Source of the DNA: a virus
Length of the DNA stretch: 64,000 bases
IMG/VR virus record: IMGVR_UViG_3300018429_000060
Span: 27,307-91,306 of that record
Direction: 5' to 3' (one strand)
Of this stretch, positions 18,496-26,672 are shown piece by piece. Each line of letters starts with the position of its first letter. Position 1 is the first letter of the stretch. Below the pieces are notes generated by a model. It was given only the letters and a program-made list of their open reading frames with translations, searched no databases and was not told the DNA's origin. Made by a program: the position numbers and the translations under genes.

Positions 18496-18939
18496 GTGTG
18501 CGACGACCCGCGCTGCTCCGCGCACCTGCAGACACCGGCGCAGCGCCTGGCGCAGCTGGCCATGCAGATCGGCCGGTCCGGCTGGGCACTGGTGGGCAAC
18601 CTGCCCAGTCCCGAGCACCCGGCCGGGTACGCCTACACCGTCGGGATGACCCCGCGTGGCCTGCCGGAGCTGCTGATGGACGGCGACCCCGAGCACGTGC
18701 GGACGCCGCTGGGCGACCTGGTCGACGCCCTGCTGCTCACCCCGGACGCGTTCGTCGACGGCAACCACGTCCGGGTCATCACCCCTGGCGGTGATCCGTT
18801 CACCGTGCGGCTGGCCGGCCCCACCGAGGCCCTGACCCGCCGGGCCTGCCTGGCGGTCGAGCTCTACGCCTCGCGGCACACGCTCCGGGTGATGGAGGTC
18901 GCGACGGCGATGGTGGCCCTCCCCAACACCGCCGGTTGA
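18496..18939 (+). CDS. DUF4262-like protein, 147 aa
   Basis: The pattern WALVGNLPSPEHPAGYAYTV followed by GMTPRGLPELLMDGD is the hallmark of the DUF4262 family, whose function is not known. GTG start 11 bases after the previous stop. It precedes the leader-hairpin promoter at 18948, so it is the last gene of the tail transcript. Confidence 0.7.
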   Translation: MCDDPRCSAHLQTPAQRLAQLAMQIGRSGWALVGNLPSPEHPAGYAYTVGMTPRGLPELLMDGDPEHVRTPLGDLVDALLLTPDAFVDGNHVRVITPGGDPFTVRLAGPTEALTRRACLAVELYASRHTLRVMEVATAMVALPNTAG

Positions 18940-18947
18940 TCACCGAC

Positions 18948-18977
18948 TATCGTCGGGAACCGGTCAGGGGGCTGACC
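18948..18977 (+). promoter_or_regulatory. -10 box TATCGT followed by GGTCAG/CTGACC leader hairpin
   Basis: Second copy of the 2924-2953 element with the same 8-base spacing: TATCGT 18948-18953 and hairpin 18962-18977. GGAGG follows immediately at 18978-18982 and the GTG at 18988, so the hairpin touches the ribosome site and could control translation. Confidence 0.6.
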
Positions 18978-18987
18978 GGAGGACTTC

Positions 18988-19443
18988 GTGAGTTCGCCCT
19001 GCCCGCCGGCGCCCGCTGCAGCGGGCCCGCCGGTGGTGGTGCTGTCTGGTTGCACCCGCGAGGCCGCGCTGGTGGCTCGCATCGCCGCCGCCGTCGACCA
19101 CGCCGGAGCCCGGCTGCGACTGCCTGACAGCCCCGACCTACCCGAGGACCCGACCTCGGAGGACCTCATCGCCGCCCGCCGGGTCCGCAGCCGTCGGCAG
19201 ATGGACGCCATCGCCGACCCGGCGACGATCGCCGTGGTGGTGGCCAACACCGCTCAGGACGGCCGGCCGAACCACGTCGAGCCGAGCGCGCTGGCCGAGA
19301 TCGCCGTCGCGTTCGCCCACCGCGTGCCGGTGTTCCTGCTGCACGGGCTGCCGCTGCCCTACCTCGACGAGCTCACCGCCTGGGACGTCGTCTGCTTGCA
19401 CGCCGACCTCGACCGGCTGGGCGCCTTGCTCACCGCCGCGTAA
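18988..19443 (+). CDS. Nucleoside 2-deoxyribosyltransferase-like protein, 151 aa
   Basis: A Rossmann-like fold is suggested by VVVLSGCTREAALVARIAAA, by ATIAVVVANTAQDG, and by ALAEIAVAFAHRVPVFLL, the last resembling the EiayA segment of nucleoside deoxyribosyltransferase-like proteins. Such phage enzymes act in nucleotide salvage or signalling, and the exact substrate is unknown. Start fixed by GGAGG directly after the leader hairpin. Confidence 0.6.
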   Translation: MSSPCPPAPAAAGPPVVVLSGCTREAALVARIAAAVDHAGARLRLPDSPDLPEDPTSEDLIAARRVRSRRQMDAIADPATIAVVVANTAQDGRPNHVEPSALAEIAVAFAHRVPVFLLHGLPLPYLDELTAWDVVCLHADLDRLGALLTAA

Positions 19444-19463
19444 CCAGCCGAAAGGAACCCATC

Positions 19464-19700
19464 GTGGACGCCATCAAGAAGGGCCAACGGGTCACCGGCA
19501 CGGCTCGCGACAAGCTGGCCGCCGACCTCAAGAAGAAGTACGAGAAGGGCGCATCCGTGCGGGCGCTGGCCGACAGCCTCGGCCGCTCCTACGGCTTCGT
19601 GCACCGGATTCTGGCCGAGACCGACGTGACGATGCGGGGCCGCGGTGGCGCCACCCGCACGCGGAAGCCGGCCCGCCCCCACCAGCAGGTGTCCGCGTGA
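19464..19700 (+). CDS. Small helix-turn-helix protein, 78 aa
   Basis: A common actinobacterial small regulator type: KKKYEKGASVRALADSLGRS forms a helix-turn-helix, followed by YGFVHRILAETDVTMRGRGG. It probably binds DNA. AAAGGA precedes the GTG. It overlaps the next gene by GTGA. It may regulate the tail/accessory border, but no operator is identified. Confidence 0.75.
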   Translation: MDAIKKGQRVTGTARDKLAADLKKKYEKGASVRALADSLGRSYGFVHRILAETDVTMRGRGGATRTRKPARPHQQVSA

Positions 19701-20731
19701 CCGAACTGCCCGTGGCGTTGCTCAACATCCGCGACGGCTGCCGGGTGTCGTTCGGCGCCTACGACTTCAGTCCGCTGCGGCGGGTGTTCGCCGACGTGGC
19801 CACCCCACCGGCCATCCTGGCGGTCAACGAGGCCAAGGACTGGGGCCTGCACGGCAAACGCGGGTTGCGGCTGGCCGTCGCGGAGCTGCGCCGCATCTTC
19901 GACGTGCCCTATGTGGGGGAGGTGGGGGTCTCACCGCGCGGTCCGGCCGCCCCGGCGCTGGTCTACGACCCGTGCCAGGTGCACGTCGACTTCTGGGGCG
20001 ACCCGAGCCGCACCCTCGACCAGGACGGCTGCCCGCGGTGCGACCCGCCGCGGCCGGCGCTGGTCTATGACCCGCGGCGGGTGCACCTCGACGTCTGGGG
20101 CGAGCGGGGCCTGACCGTCGCCCACGACAAGCACAACCTGGCGCTGTGCCACACCGTCGACGGGCAGCCGTTCGCGGTCCTCGTCGACCACTGGAGCCCG
20201 TTCGACGGCAACGATCGGCTGGCGCGGGCCAAGATCATCACCACCTACGGCCTGTGGGACCAGCCGCTGCTGTTGGCCGGTGACCTGAACGGCACAGCGT
20301 CCGGGCCGCACTGGCCGACCCGCGACTGGCTGGCGTGTCCGTACCAGCTGCGCCACGCCAAGGGTGTGCAGGCCGCCGACAGCAGCTGGTCGGCCGACAC
20401 CAGGGCGGTGGATCAGCTCATCGGCCGGTGGAACCCCGGCATCCGGCGCCGCGACGAGGGCGCCGGGTTCCATGCGGTGCCGGAGCTCGCGCTGGCCCAG
20501 GGCATGGCGGACGCCGAGGCGATGTGCCCCACCAGCGACGTCGGCGAGTACCGGGGCGGCGAGCTGGTCATCGACCTGATGCTGCTGAACCAGGCGTGGG
20601 TCGACGGCGGCGGACTGGTGCCGGGCACCTTCCGGGTGCACCGGCCGCCGCCGGGGTGCGTGTTCCCGGACAGCTGGTTCTTCGACCACTGGCTGACCAC
20701 CGCCACGCTGTTGCTGCGCCGTCGCCGGTAG
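19697..20731 (+). CDS. Endonuclease/exonuclease/phosphatase (EEP)-superfamily protein, 344 aa
   Basis: The family signatures are present: an early N/E segment (ILAVNEAKDWG), GDLN in PLLLAGDLNGTASG, and a terminal DHW (SWFFDHWLTT) where SDH is usual. Members cut DNA, RNA or phosphoesters with a metal. An internal duplication of PALVYDPxxVHxDxWG occurs near residues 89 and 124 and is not part of the normal fold. Coupled to the helix-turn-helix gene. Substrate unknown. Confidence 0.7.
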   Translation: MTELPVALLNIRDGCRVSFGAYDFSPLRRVFADVATPPAILAVNEAKDWGLHGKRGLRLAVAELRRIFDVPYVGEVGVSPRGPAAPALVYDPCQVHVDFWGDPSRTLDQDGCPRCDPPRPALVYDPRRVHLDVWGERGLTVAHDKHNLALCHTVDGQPFAVLVDHWSPFDGNDRLARAKIITTYGLWDQPLLLAGDLNGTASGPHWPTRDWLACPYQLRHAKGVQAADSSWSADTRAVDQLIGRWNPGIRRRDEGAGFHAVPELALAQGMADAEAMCPTSDVGEYRGGELVIDLMLLNQAWVDGGGLVPGTFRVHRPPPGCVFPDSWFFDHWLTTATLLLRRRR

Positions 20732-20738
20732 GTAGGTC

Positions 20739-21347
20739 TCAGCCGCCGCGGCCGCGGCGGCCGAGGGCGGCCATGGCGGCCAGGAACGAGGACTCCTCCA
20801 GCTCGTCGGTCCACGTCGGTGGCACGGCGTCGCGGCGGTTGCCGCTGACCGTGAGGTGCGGCGCCGGCTGCCACAGCTCGGCGTCGAGGCGGGCGAAGTC
20901 GCCCTTCTCCACGCACATCGACCGCCGCCACGCGTACACCGCGGCGAGCAGCCGCCCGATCGGCAGCCCGAGCGGGTCCAGGCCCGACGTGGTGGCGCAC
21001 CAGCCGTCGAACACCATCCAGTTGCTGTAGGCGCCGCCGGCCAGCCGCGCCGCGGTGTGGAAGTCGACCCCGCAGGCATGGGTCAGGACCTGCTCGGCGA
21101 CCGCTTCGAGGTCGTCGAGGTCGAACGCGTCGTCCGGGTCACCCAGGCGCCGGGTCAGCCGGCGGGAGCCGTCGCCGGCGAGCAGCTGCGGCACGATCCG
21201 CAGCCACGACCACGGCCGCTCGTACACCAGCGCCTCCAGCCAGACCCGACTGTCCAGCAGCGGCAGCGTGAACTCGTCGTCGTCGAGCGTGAAACACAGC
21301 GGGAACGTCGCCGGTGGACCGTGGTGGGCCAGCGCCAGGTTAGGCAC
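20739..21347 (-). CDS. Tail assembly chaperone-like protein, 202 aa
   Basis: Second gene of a leftward pair. The GTG start overlaps the end of the upstream chaperone gene by 8 bases, as in the G/GT chaperone pairs of tailed phages. Its start (FPLCFTLDDDEFTLPLLDSR) fits the family. No slippery heptamer was found at the overlap, so reinitiation is more likely than frameshift fusion. The position after the tail genes and on the opposite strand is unusual. Confidence 0.55.
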   Translation of the reverse strand: MPNLALAHHGPPATFPLCFTLDDDEFTLPLLDSRVWLEALVYERPWSWLRIVPQLLAGDGSRRLTRRLGDPDDAFDLDDLEAVAEQVLTHACGVDFHTAARLAGGAYSNWMVFDGWCATTSGLDPLGLPIGRLLAAVYAWRRSMCVEKGDFARLDAELWQPAPHLTVSGNRRDAVPPTWTDELEESSFLAAMAALGRRGRGG

Positions 21348-22047
21348 GGCCGCCGGTGCGGGCCGCCGCGCGCCGCTCGGCCCGGTTGGCCGGCCCCGGC
21401 AGCCAGGTCTGGGCGAGCTGGGTGACGAACTCCGCGACGTGCTCCAGATCCAGCTCGTCGTGCTGGGACCGCATCCGGTGCGAGATGACCAGCGCGTCGG
21501 CCGGCTCCAACGCCGAGTCCAGGAACAGACCGATCGCGGCCGCCTGCTGGCCCAGGTTCGCGCCGACGGCGAGGCTGGCCGCGGCGAACAGCAACACGAT
21601 GTCCTTCGGTGGGTGCGCCACGAACCGCACCTCGAGGTCGTCGTGCACCACGGTGATCGACTCGCCGGCCGGCGGCCGCCCCTGGACGGGTTCGACGATC
21701 ACCGGCTCCGGCTGGCCGTCGTCGGGCCAGTTGGTCCACCGGTCGGCCAGGCCGCCGATCAGCAGCAGCGTCTCGTCCAGGGCGACCGGGTCGGCCCGGT
21801 CGATGATCCGCTCGAAGTAGCGGTGGCGCTGCACCGGATCCAGCACGCTGTTGACGAACTGCATGATCGCCTCGGCGCGGTCGGCGTCGCCGACCCCACC
21901 GGCCGCGACCACCTGCGCGAAGTACAGAGTGGCGTCCTTGGGCCGCTGCAGCGTCCACTCGTCGCCGCAGAACACCACCGGCACCGGATGGTGCACGCGG
22001 GTCCGCGCGGGCGTGGTGAAGGTCAGGGTGGTGGTGGCGTTGCTCAC
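21340..22047 (-). CDS. Tail assembly chaperone-like protein with duplicated domain, 235 aa
   Basis: GTG 22047 has AAGGG upstream. Two similar halves are visible: IMQFVNSVLDPVQRHRYFER near residue 55, and IGLFLDSALEPADALVISHR near residue 165. Each is followed by an LxxLADRW or VTQLAQTW helix, a pattern of tail assembly chaperones. These bind the tape measure protein during tail building and are absent from the virion. Confidence 0.6.
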   Translation of the reverse strand: MSNATTTLTFTTPARTRVHHPVPVVFCGDEWTLQRPKDATLYFAQVVAAGGVGDADRAEAIMQFVNSVLDPVQRHRYFERIIDRADPVALDETLLLIGGLADRWTNWPDDGQPEPVIVEPVQGRPPAGESITVVHDDLEVRFVAHPPKDIVLLFAAASLAVGANLGQQAAAIGLFLDSALEPADALVISHRMRSQHDELDLEHVAEFVTQLAQTWLPGPANRAERRAAARTGGRA

Positions 22048-22239
22048 CGGCGGGGCCCTTCTCGGGTGCCGCGCCACCACGATCACGGGGCAGGCGCAGG
22101 CGCGAACACGGGGGTTGCGCCGGCGGCCACTGCGCGCCAGTCCCGGACCTCGCCGAATGCTAGCCGCCAGCGGCCCGCCGCAGCGGGCCCCGACGCGGTG
22201 GCCACCTGCCCCAATACCCCACCGAGCGGTCAGTAATCA

Positions 22240-22251
22240 TGATATGATTAC
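22240..22251 (+). promoter_or_regulatory. TGATATGATTAC promoter, copy 1
   Basis: An extended -10 (TG, one base, TATGAT) in an AT-rich island, first of eight exact 12-mers. It opens the rightward accessory region. No -35 is apparent. Confidence 0.75.
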
Positions 22252-22285
22252 TAAGTAATACCGCTTTGTGTCAGAGAAAAAGACC

Positions 22286-22317
22286 AGCCCGCCTACCGCC
22301 GAGGCGGCCTGCGGGCT
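22286..22317 (+). promoter_or_regulatory. Leader hairpin between promoter and gene 22389
   Basis: AGCCCGC (22286-22292) pairs with GCGGGCT (22311-22317), enclosing a second CCGCC/GGCGG stem. It lies in the 5' leader 35 bases after the promoter and could attenuate transcription. CCAGTTGAG follows at 22323. Confidence 0.5.
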
Positions 22318-22388
22318 GATCACCAGTTGAGAAGTCTCCCCGCCCATCCCGGCCCGCAGGGCCAGTCCAAGTGAAAGGAACCTCTCGG

Positions 22389-22898
22389 ATGCGACTCTAC
22401 TCCCCGGCCCGCCTGGTCGTCGACGCCACCAGCTGCCCCGGCGGCGGCCACCCCGGCGCCCGCGACCCCGTCCAGTCCATCACCGGCGCCGGGCGACTGT
22501 TCGGCCGCTGCCGGCACTGCCGCGAGCTGCACCGCATCGTCTTCAAGGGCGGCGCCGCCGGACCGATCGTGCAGCACTTCGAGCCGTACCGGCTGATCCT
22601 GCACCCGGCCGACGGCGACCGGTCGGCGACCCTGGACCCGGTCCACCCGACCGGCCTGGACCCCCTCGGGGTCGGCCTGGTCGCCGCGATCGCCTGGCAC
22701 GACCCCGAGGCGGACCGCATCCGCGCCACCTGGCACGGCGGCCCGCGGCACCGGTCCACCACCCACGCCCTGGCGCCGCGGCTGCTCGATCAGGCGCGCC
22801 CGCACCTCACCTTCACCCAGCAGCACACCCGCGACGGCGACGTGGTCGAGCTGGTCCTGGCCGGCGCCGCCTGGGAGCTGCCGCAGTGGACGCCGTGA
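22389..22898 (+). CDS. Hypothetical protein, 169 aa
   Basis: ATG 22389 follows GAAAGGAACC. Contains a possible metal site (GRCRHCRELH, about residue 40) and a His-rich middle. First gene after promoter copy 1. No family is recognised. Confidence 0.6.
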   Translation: MRLYSPARLVVDATSCPGGGHPGARDPVQSITGAGRLFGRCRHCRELHRIVFKGGAAGPIVQHFEPYRLILHPADGDRSATLDPVHPTGLDPLGVGLVAAIAWHDPEADRIRATWHGGPRHRSTTHALAPRLLDQARPHLTFTQQHTRDGDVVELVLAGAAWELPQWTP

Positions 22899-22926
22899 CG
22901 CGCCGGCCCGCGCGGTGTCCTCGGCC

Positions 22927-23124
22927 ATGACCGGCCCGGCACCGGCGGCCGCGTTCGTCATCGAGCCGTTGACCGCCGGTAGGCCGATCACCTGGATCAC
23001 CCCCGACCACCGCCGCGGCGCGGTGTACGTGCGGTGGATCAAGCCCGCCCGCAAGCCGCTGCGGACGGGCCCGCACCAGACCGACGACGACCTCACCCGA
23101 AGCCGCCACCGCACCCCACGCTGA
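22927..23124 (+). CDS. Small basic protein, 65 aa
   Basis: Follows the 22389 gene by 28 bases. ATG 22927 is chosen, though an in-frame GTG lies at 22915. The protein is basic (VRWIKPARKPLRTG) and ends with Arg-rich residues. Weak evidence beyond position and codon pattern. Confidence 0.4.
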   Translation: MTGPAPAAAFVIEPLTAGRPITWITPDHRRGAVYVRWIKPARKPLRTGPHQTDDDLTRSRHRTPR

Positions 23125-23146
23125 GTGCGTTTCCGCAGGTCAACAC

Positions 23147-23175
23147 TTGTATTTGCGAGCGCAAACGCATAAGAT
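23147..23175 (+). promoter_or_regulatory. Promoter TTGTAT-N17-TAAGAT with central palindrome
   Basis: TTGTAT (23147-23152) and TAAGAT (23170-23175) are 17 bases apart, consensus-like for the main sigma factor. Between them TTTGC-GAGC-GCAAA (23152-23165) is a dyad placed to block RNA polymerase, so a repressor site is likely. Drives the 23262 operon. Confidence 0.6.
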
Positions 23176-23261
23176 TGATCATGAAGAAATAGCACAGCCC
23201 CACCCGGCGCGCCTGGAAGCAAAACCGGATGGAGCTGCCCGAACACCCGAAGGAGTCCTGT

Positions 23262-24488
23262 ATGTCAGCCTACGCCGGCACGCCCCAGTTGACGCGCCCG
23301 CTGCAGCCCTACCCCCTGGTCACCGACACCCCCACCGGCGACGTGGAGCCCCCGTTCATCCTCGTCGAGGGCGCCGAGAAGTCGGGCAAGTCGTGGGAGG
23401 TCGCCAAGTTCACCGGCGACCCGCGCATCCTCTACACCTGGTGGATCGAGTGGGGCGAGAAGCCCTGCGCCAAGGAGTACGGCGCCATCCCCGGTGCCCG
23501 CTACGAGGTCGTGCGCCACGACGGCTCGTTCTGGTCGGTGCTGTCGCTGGTCGAGCAGATCACCGAGCTGGCCCGCGCCATGATCACCACCGAGGCCGCG
23601 CCGATGATCGTCATCGACACCATGTCCGGCGAGTGGCGCTCCCTGAAGGACCTCGCGCACCGGCGCACCATGGCCTCGCCCAGTGTGCTGCGCAAGATCG
23701 AGCGCAACCCGGCCGCCGTGGCTGATGCCCACACGATCCACAGCAACACGTGGAACGACGTCATCGACCTGCACTACGAGCTGGTCCGGTTGCTGCAGGG
23801 GTTCCCCGGCGTGGCCGTGATGATCTCCCGCGGTAAGGAGGTCACCGCGTTCGACGACGCCGGCCGCCCGGTCCCCGGCGAGAAGACCTACCGGGTCGAG
23901 GGCCAGAAGGATCTCGCCTTCGACGCGTCGGCCTGGGTGCGGATGTCGCGCGACGGCAACCACAGCGTCGTCGCCGCCCGCTCGGCGCGGGCGCCACGTC
24001 GTCCCAACGCCACCCAGCCCGGCGAGTACCGCGGCCTGGGGTGGCTGGTGTTCGACAAGCTGCAGTACCAGCCGCGGCCTTGGACGCCGCCGCCCGCTGC
24101 TCCCGTGCAGCCCACCGGCCCGGCCCGGCCCCCGGCGGCGTCGCCGCAGGAGCCGCGCACCGTCGGCGGTCGCCAGATGGTCGTGCACGACTGGGCCGCC
24201 GAGCTGGAGCGGGTCAACGGCACCGAGAACCTGCGCGAGCGCTACGACCGCCTCACCGAGCTGTGGTCGGCCGCCAGCCTGGCCAACGCCGGCCAGCCCA
24301 TCCGCGACGAGATCGCCGCCGCCGGCCGCGTCGCCGCGGCCGAGCTGGGCATTCCACCCAAGGAGCCCGGCGCCGCCGCACCGGCTGACACCCCGGACCC
24401 CACCCCGGACACCACCGAGGCCACCGCACCGGCCACCGCACCGGCCGCCGCGGCGACCACCGAGCCGCCGAGCGAGGTGTCGTCATGA
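23262..24488 (+). CDS. Phage AAA/RecA-like ATPase, 408 aa
   Basis: Walker A GAEKSGKS at residues 37-44 and Walker B in PMIVIDTMSGEW (D119) mark a P-loop ATPase of the kind found in phage recombination loci (Sak4-like or AAA_24). The last 100 residues are a disordered Ala/Pro/Thr-rich tail. GAAGGAG lies before ATG 23262. It is cotranscribed and overlaps (ATGA) with the ArdC-like gene, suggesting joint action on single-stranded or incoming DNA. A specific recombinase role is inferred. Confidence 0.7.
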   Translation: MSAYAGTPQLTRPLQPYPLVTDTPTGDVEPPFILVEGAEKSGKSWEVAKFTGDPRILYTWWIEWGEKPCAKEYGAIPGARYEVVRHDGSFWSVLSLVEQITELARAMITTEAAPMIVIDTMSGEWRSLKDLAHRRTMASPSVLRKIERNPAAVADAHTIHSNTWNDVIDLHYELVRLLQGFPGVAVMISRGKEVTAFDDAGRPVPGEKTYRVEGQKDLAFDASAWVRMSRDGNHSVVAARSARAPRRPNATQPGEYRGLGWLVFDKLQYQPRPWTPPPAAPVQPTGPARPPAASPQEPRTVGGRQMVVHDWAAELERVNGTENLRERYDRLTELWSAASLANAGQPIRDEIAAAGRVAAAELGIPPKEPGAAAPADTPDPTPDTTEATAPATAPAAAATTEPPSEVSS

Positions 24489-25294
24489 CCGCCGCCACCA
24501 CCCGGCGGCCGCGTCGCAGCCGCTACAGCGAGGCCGAGCAGGCCGAACGGGCCGCCCACGACGCCCACGTCAGCGCCGTGGCCGACCAGGTGCTGACCGA
24601 CCCGGCGGCGGTGGCCCAGCTCATCCGCCAGCTCGGCGGCTCCTGCACCTCGCCGCGTGTGCTGCGCTACAGCCTGCGCAACCAGATCCTGGTGCACACC
24701 CAGGCCCGCGACCGCGGCATCGCGCTGGTCGACGTCGACTCGGTGCGCGGTTGGCGCCAACGCGGCCGCGGTGTGCGCCGCGGCGAGCGGGGCCTGCGCA
24801 TCGTCGCGCCCATGGGCACCGACGCCGCCGCCGACACCCCCGAGGGTGCCGAGGCCCAGCCCGCCGACCCCGTTGCCGAGAGCACCGGTCGGCCGCTATT
24901 CCGCATGGTCAGCGTGTTCGACATCTCCCAGACCGACGGCGCCGACAACGCCGCCGACAACGCCGCCGGCAACGCCGGCGGCCCCGAGGAGCTGACCGGG
25001 CACGCGGCCACCACCGCCGACGTCGGCGCGGCCGCGCAGCTGCCCGGCGACATCCACCACACCGCGCTGACCGAGGAGATCACCCGCCGCGAGTACCGCA
25101 TCGTCTGGTCCGTCCGCGACCCCGCCGACCCGGTCACCCCGCTCGACGTCCGGGTGGACCACACCGCGCGGATCGTCGACCTGCCGCACGAGCTGCTGCT
25201 CGGCCCCGACACCGACCGCGCCGCCGGGCTGAGCGTCGGCATGGCGCAGATCCTCACCCACCGCCCCACCGCCACCGGGGCAGGTGCGCGATGA
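24485..25294 (+). CDS. ArdC-like antirestriction protein (N-terminal ssDNA-binding domain), 269 aa
   Basis: Residues about 50-150 match the ArdC N-terminal domain: LRYSLRNQILVHTQARDRGI, VDSVRGWRQRGRGVRRGERG, and LFRMVSVFDISQT. ArdC protects incoming DNA from host restriction and binds single-stranded DNA. The metallopeptidase half with HExxH that full ArdC proteins carry is absent. A low-complexity NAADNAAGNAGG stretch lies inside. Middle gene of an overlapping three-gene block. Confidence 0.75.
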   Translation: MTAATTRRPRRSRYSEAEQAERAAHDAHVSAVADQVLTDPAAVAQLIRQLGGSCTSPRVLRYSLRNQILVHTQARDRGIALVDVDSVRGWRQRGRGVRRGERGLRIVAPMGTDAAADTPEGAEAQPADPVAESTGRPLFRMVSVFDISQTDGADNAADNAAGNAGGPEELTGHAATTADVGAAAQLPGDIHHTALTEEITRREYRIVWSVRDPADPVTPLDVRVDHTARIVDLPHELLLGPDTDRAAGLSVGMAQILTHRPTATGAGAR

Positions 25295-26283
25295 CGATCA
25301 CCATCACCCACACCTACGCCGAGGGCACCCTGCTCGACGGCACCACCAAGCCCGACTTCGCCAAGGGCACCGGCCCGCGGCAGGTGCTCGACACCTACGC
25401 GTGGCGGTGGGGCCACAGCATCGGCTGCTGGTACCAGCGCAACAGCCGCGACCGGCCGGCGTACACGTACCGCATCGAGCGGACCGCCGAGCAGCTGCGC
25501 GAGCTGGGGTTCACCGTCGAGGTGAGCATCGACAACGAGCCGCGGCCGATGTCCGACCAGGAGGCGGCCCGCGCCGACCGCATGGACGGCCGCGCGGCGG
25601 CCCTGCACGACAAGGCCGACCGCCGGGCCAGCGCCGCCGCCGGGCGGCAGGCCGCGGCCGATCAGATCGCCAACAGCATCCCGTTCGGGCAGCCGATCCT
25701 CGTCGGACACCACTCCGAGCGGCGCCACCGCCGCGACCTGGACCGGATGCACACCAACCAGGGCAAGGCGCTGCAGCTCGGCCGCGAGGCCGACCAGGCC
25801 GCCGCCGGCGCGGCCTCGGCCGAACGGCACATGCAGCACCGCTACAACCCGGTCACCGTGGCCAACCGCATCCACGAGCTGCAGGCCGAGCTGCGGCGCT
25901 ACGAGCGGGAGATGGGACCGGAGGCCAGCGAGGCGACGGTGGCGCACTACGAGCCGCTGCGCGCCGACGCCGCTACCCGGCTGCAGCACTGGCAGCAGGT
26001 CCGCGCCGAGCAGATCGCCTCCGGTGAGGTCGTCGAGTACGGACCGGACAACGTCCACGTCGGCGACTGGGTCGGTGGCTGGGGTTCCGGCTGGTACGAG
26101 GTGGCCAAGGTCAACCGCGCCACCGTCACCTGCAACACCCAACGCTCGGCCATGCCGCCCTACCAGTGGCTGACCAACAAGGTGCCCTACCGCCGGATCA
26201 CCGGGCTGCGCACCGCGCAGGACATGGCCACCCGCCGCGCCGCCACGACCGACCCCGCCGAGGCGGGGGGTGAGCGGTCGTGA
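25291..26283 (+). CDS. DUF3560 protein, 330 aa
   Basis: The DUF3560 signatures are clear: GTTKPDF near the start, WRWGHSIGCWYQRNSRDRPA, and SIPFGQPILVGHHSERRHRR. The middle is a charged coiled coil (RIHELQAELRRYEREMG). The family accompanies antirestriction and mobile-element genes, and its function is not established. Overlaps both neighbours by 4 bases. Confidence 0.8.
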   Translation: MTITITHTYAEGTLLDGTTKPDFAKGTGPRQVLDTYAWRWGHSIGCWYQRNSRDRPAYTYRIERTAEQLRELGFTVEVSIDNEPRPMSDQEAARADRMDGRAAALHDKADRRASAAAGRQAAADQIANSIPFGQPILVGHHSERRHRRDLDRMHTNQGKALQLGREADQAAAGAASAERHMQHRYNPVTVANRIHELQAELRRYEREMGPEASEATVAHYEPLRADAATRLQHWQQVRAEQIASGEVVEYGPDNVHVGDWVGGWGSGWYEVAKVNRATVTCNTQRSAMPPYQWLTNKVPYRRITGLRTAQDMATRRAATTDPAEAGGERS

Positions 26284-26576
26284 GCTGGGACGACCTGTGG
26301 CCCGAGCGCGACGGCCTGGCCTGGGACGGGTCGTGGTCGCCCGGCCTGCTGCCCCGCGGTGAGTCGCCGCCGACGGTCGACCTGGTGTGGCACGAGCACC
26401 AGTGCCCGGACGGCACGCGGGTGGTGTGCGCGTCGCAGTGGATCGCGATGACCCAAACCACCCTCGACCGGTGGTACGTCGGCGAGTACCACATCGCGAC
26501 GTCCTCGCGGGTGCAGGAGAACACCGTGCCGCCCGACTTCGGCTGGGTCGACCAGCAGGCCAGCGTCGCCTCATGA
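26280..26576 (+). CDS. Hypothetical protein, 98 aa
   Basis: The GTG overlaps the DUF3560 stop (GTGA). Trp-rich (MSWDDLWPERDGLAWDGSWS) and acidic. Last gene of the 23262 operon, ending just before a strong hairpin. No family is recognised. Confidence 0.6.
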   Translation: MSWDDLWPERDGLAWDGSWSPGLLPRGESPPTVDLVWHEHQCPDGTRVVCASQWIAMTQTTLDRWYVGEYHIATSSRVQENTVPPDFGWVDQQASVAS

Positions 26577-26583
26577 GCGGTCA

Positions 26584-26623
26584 GGGGTGGCGCCGGCCGG
26601 GTCGCCGACGGCGGCGCCACCCC
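26584..26623 (+). terminator. Hairpin terminator of the 23262 operon
   Basis: GGGGTGGCGCC (26584-26594) and GGCGCCACCCC (26613-26623) form a perfect 11-bp stem 8 bases after the stop. Confidence 0.7.
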
Positions 26624-26672
26624 TTCACGATCCCCCGCCGGCGAGAGCCGCGAACCAGAGGAGGTTCCCGCA

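Noticed and set aside
21340-21347. Programmed -1 frameshift between the two tail chaperone genes
   Set aside because: No slippery heptamer in or near the overlap. A plain stop-start overlap explains the layout.
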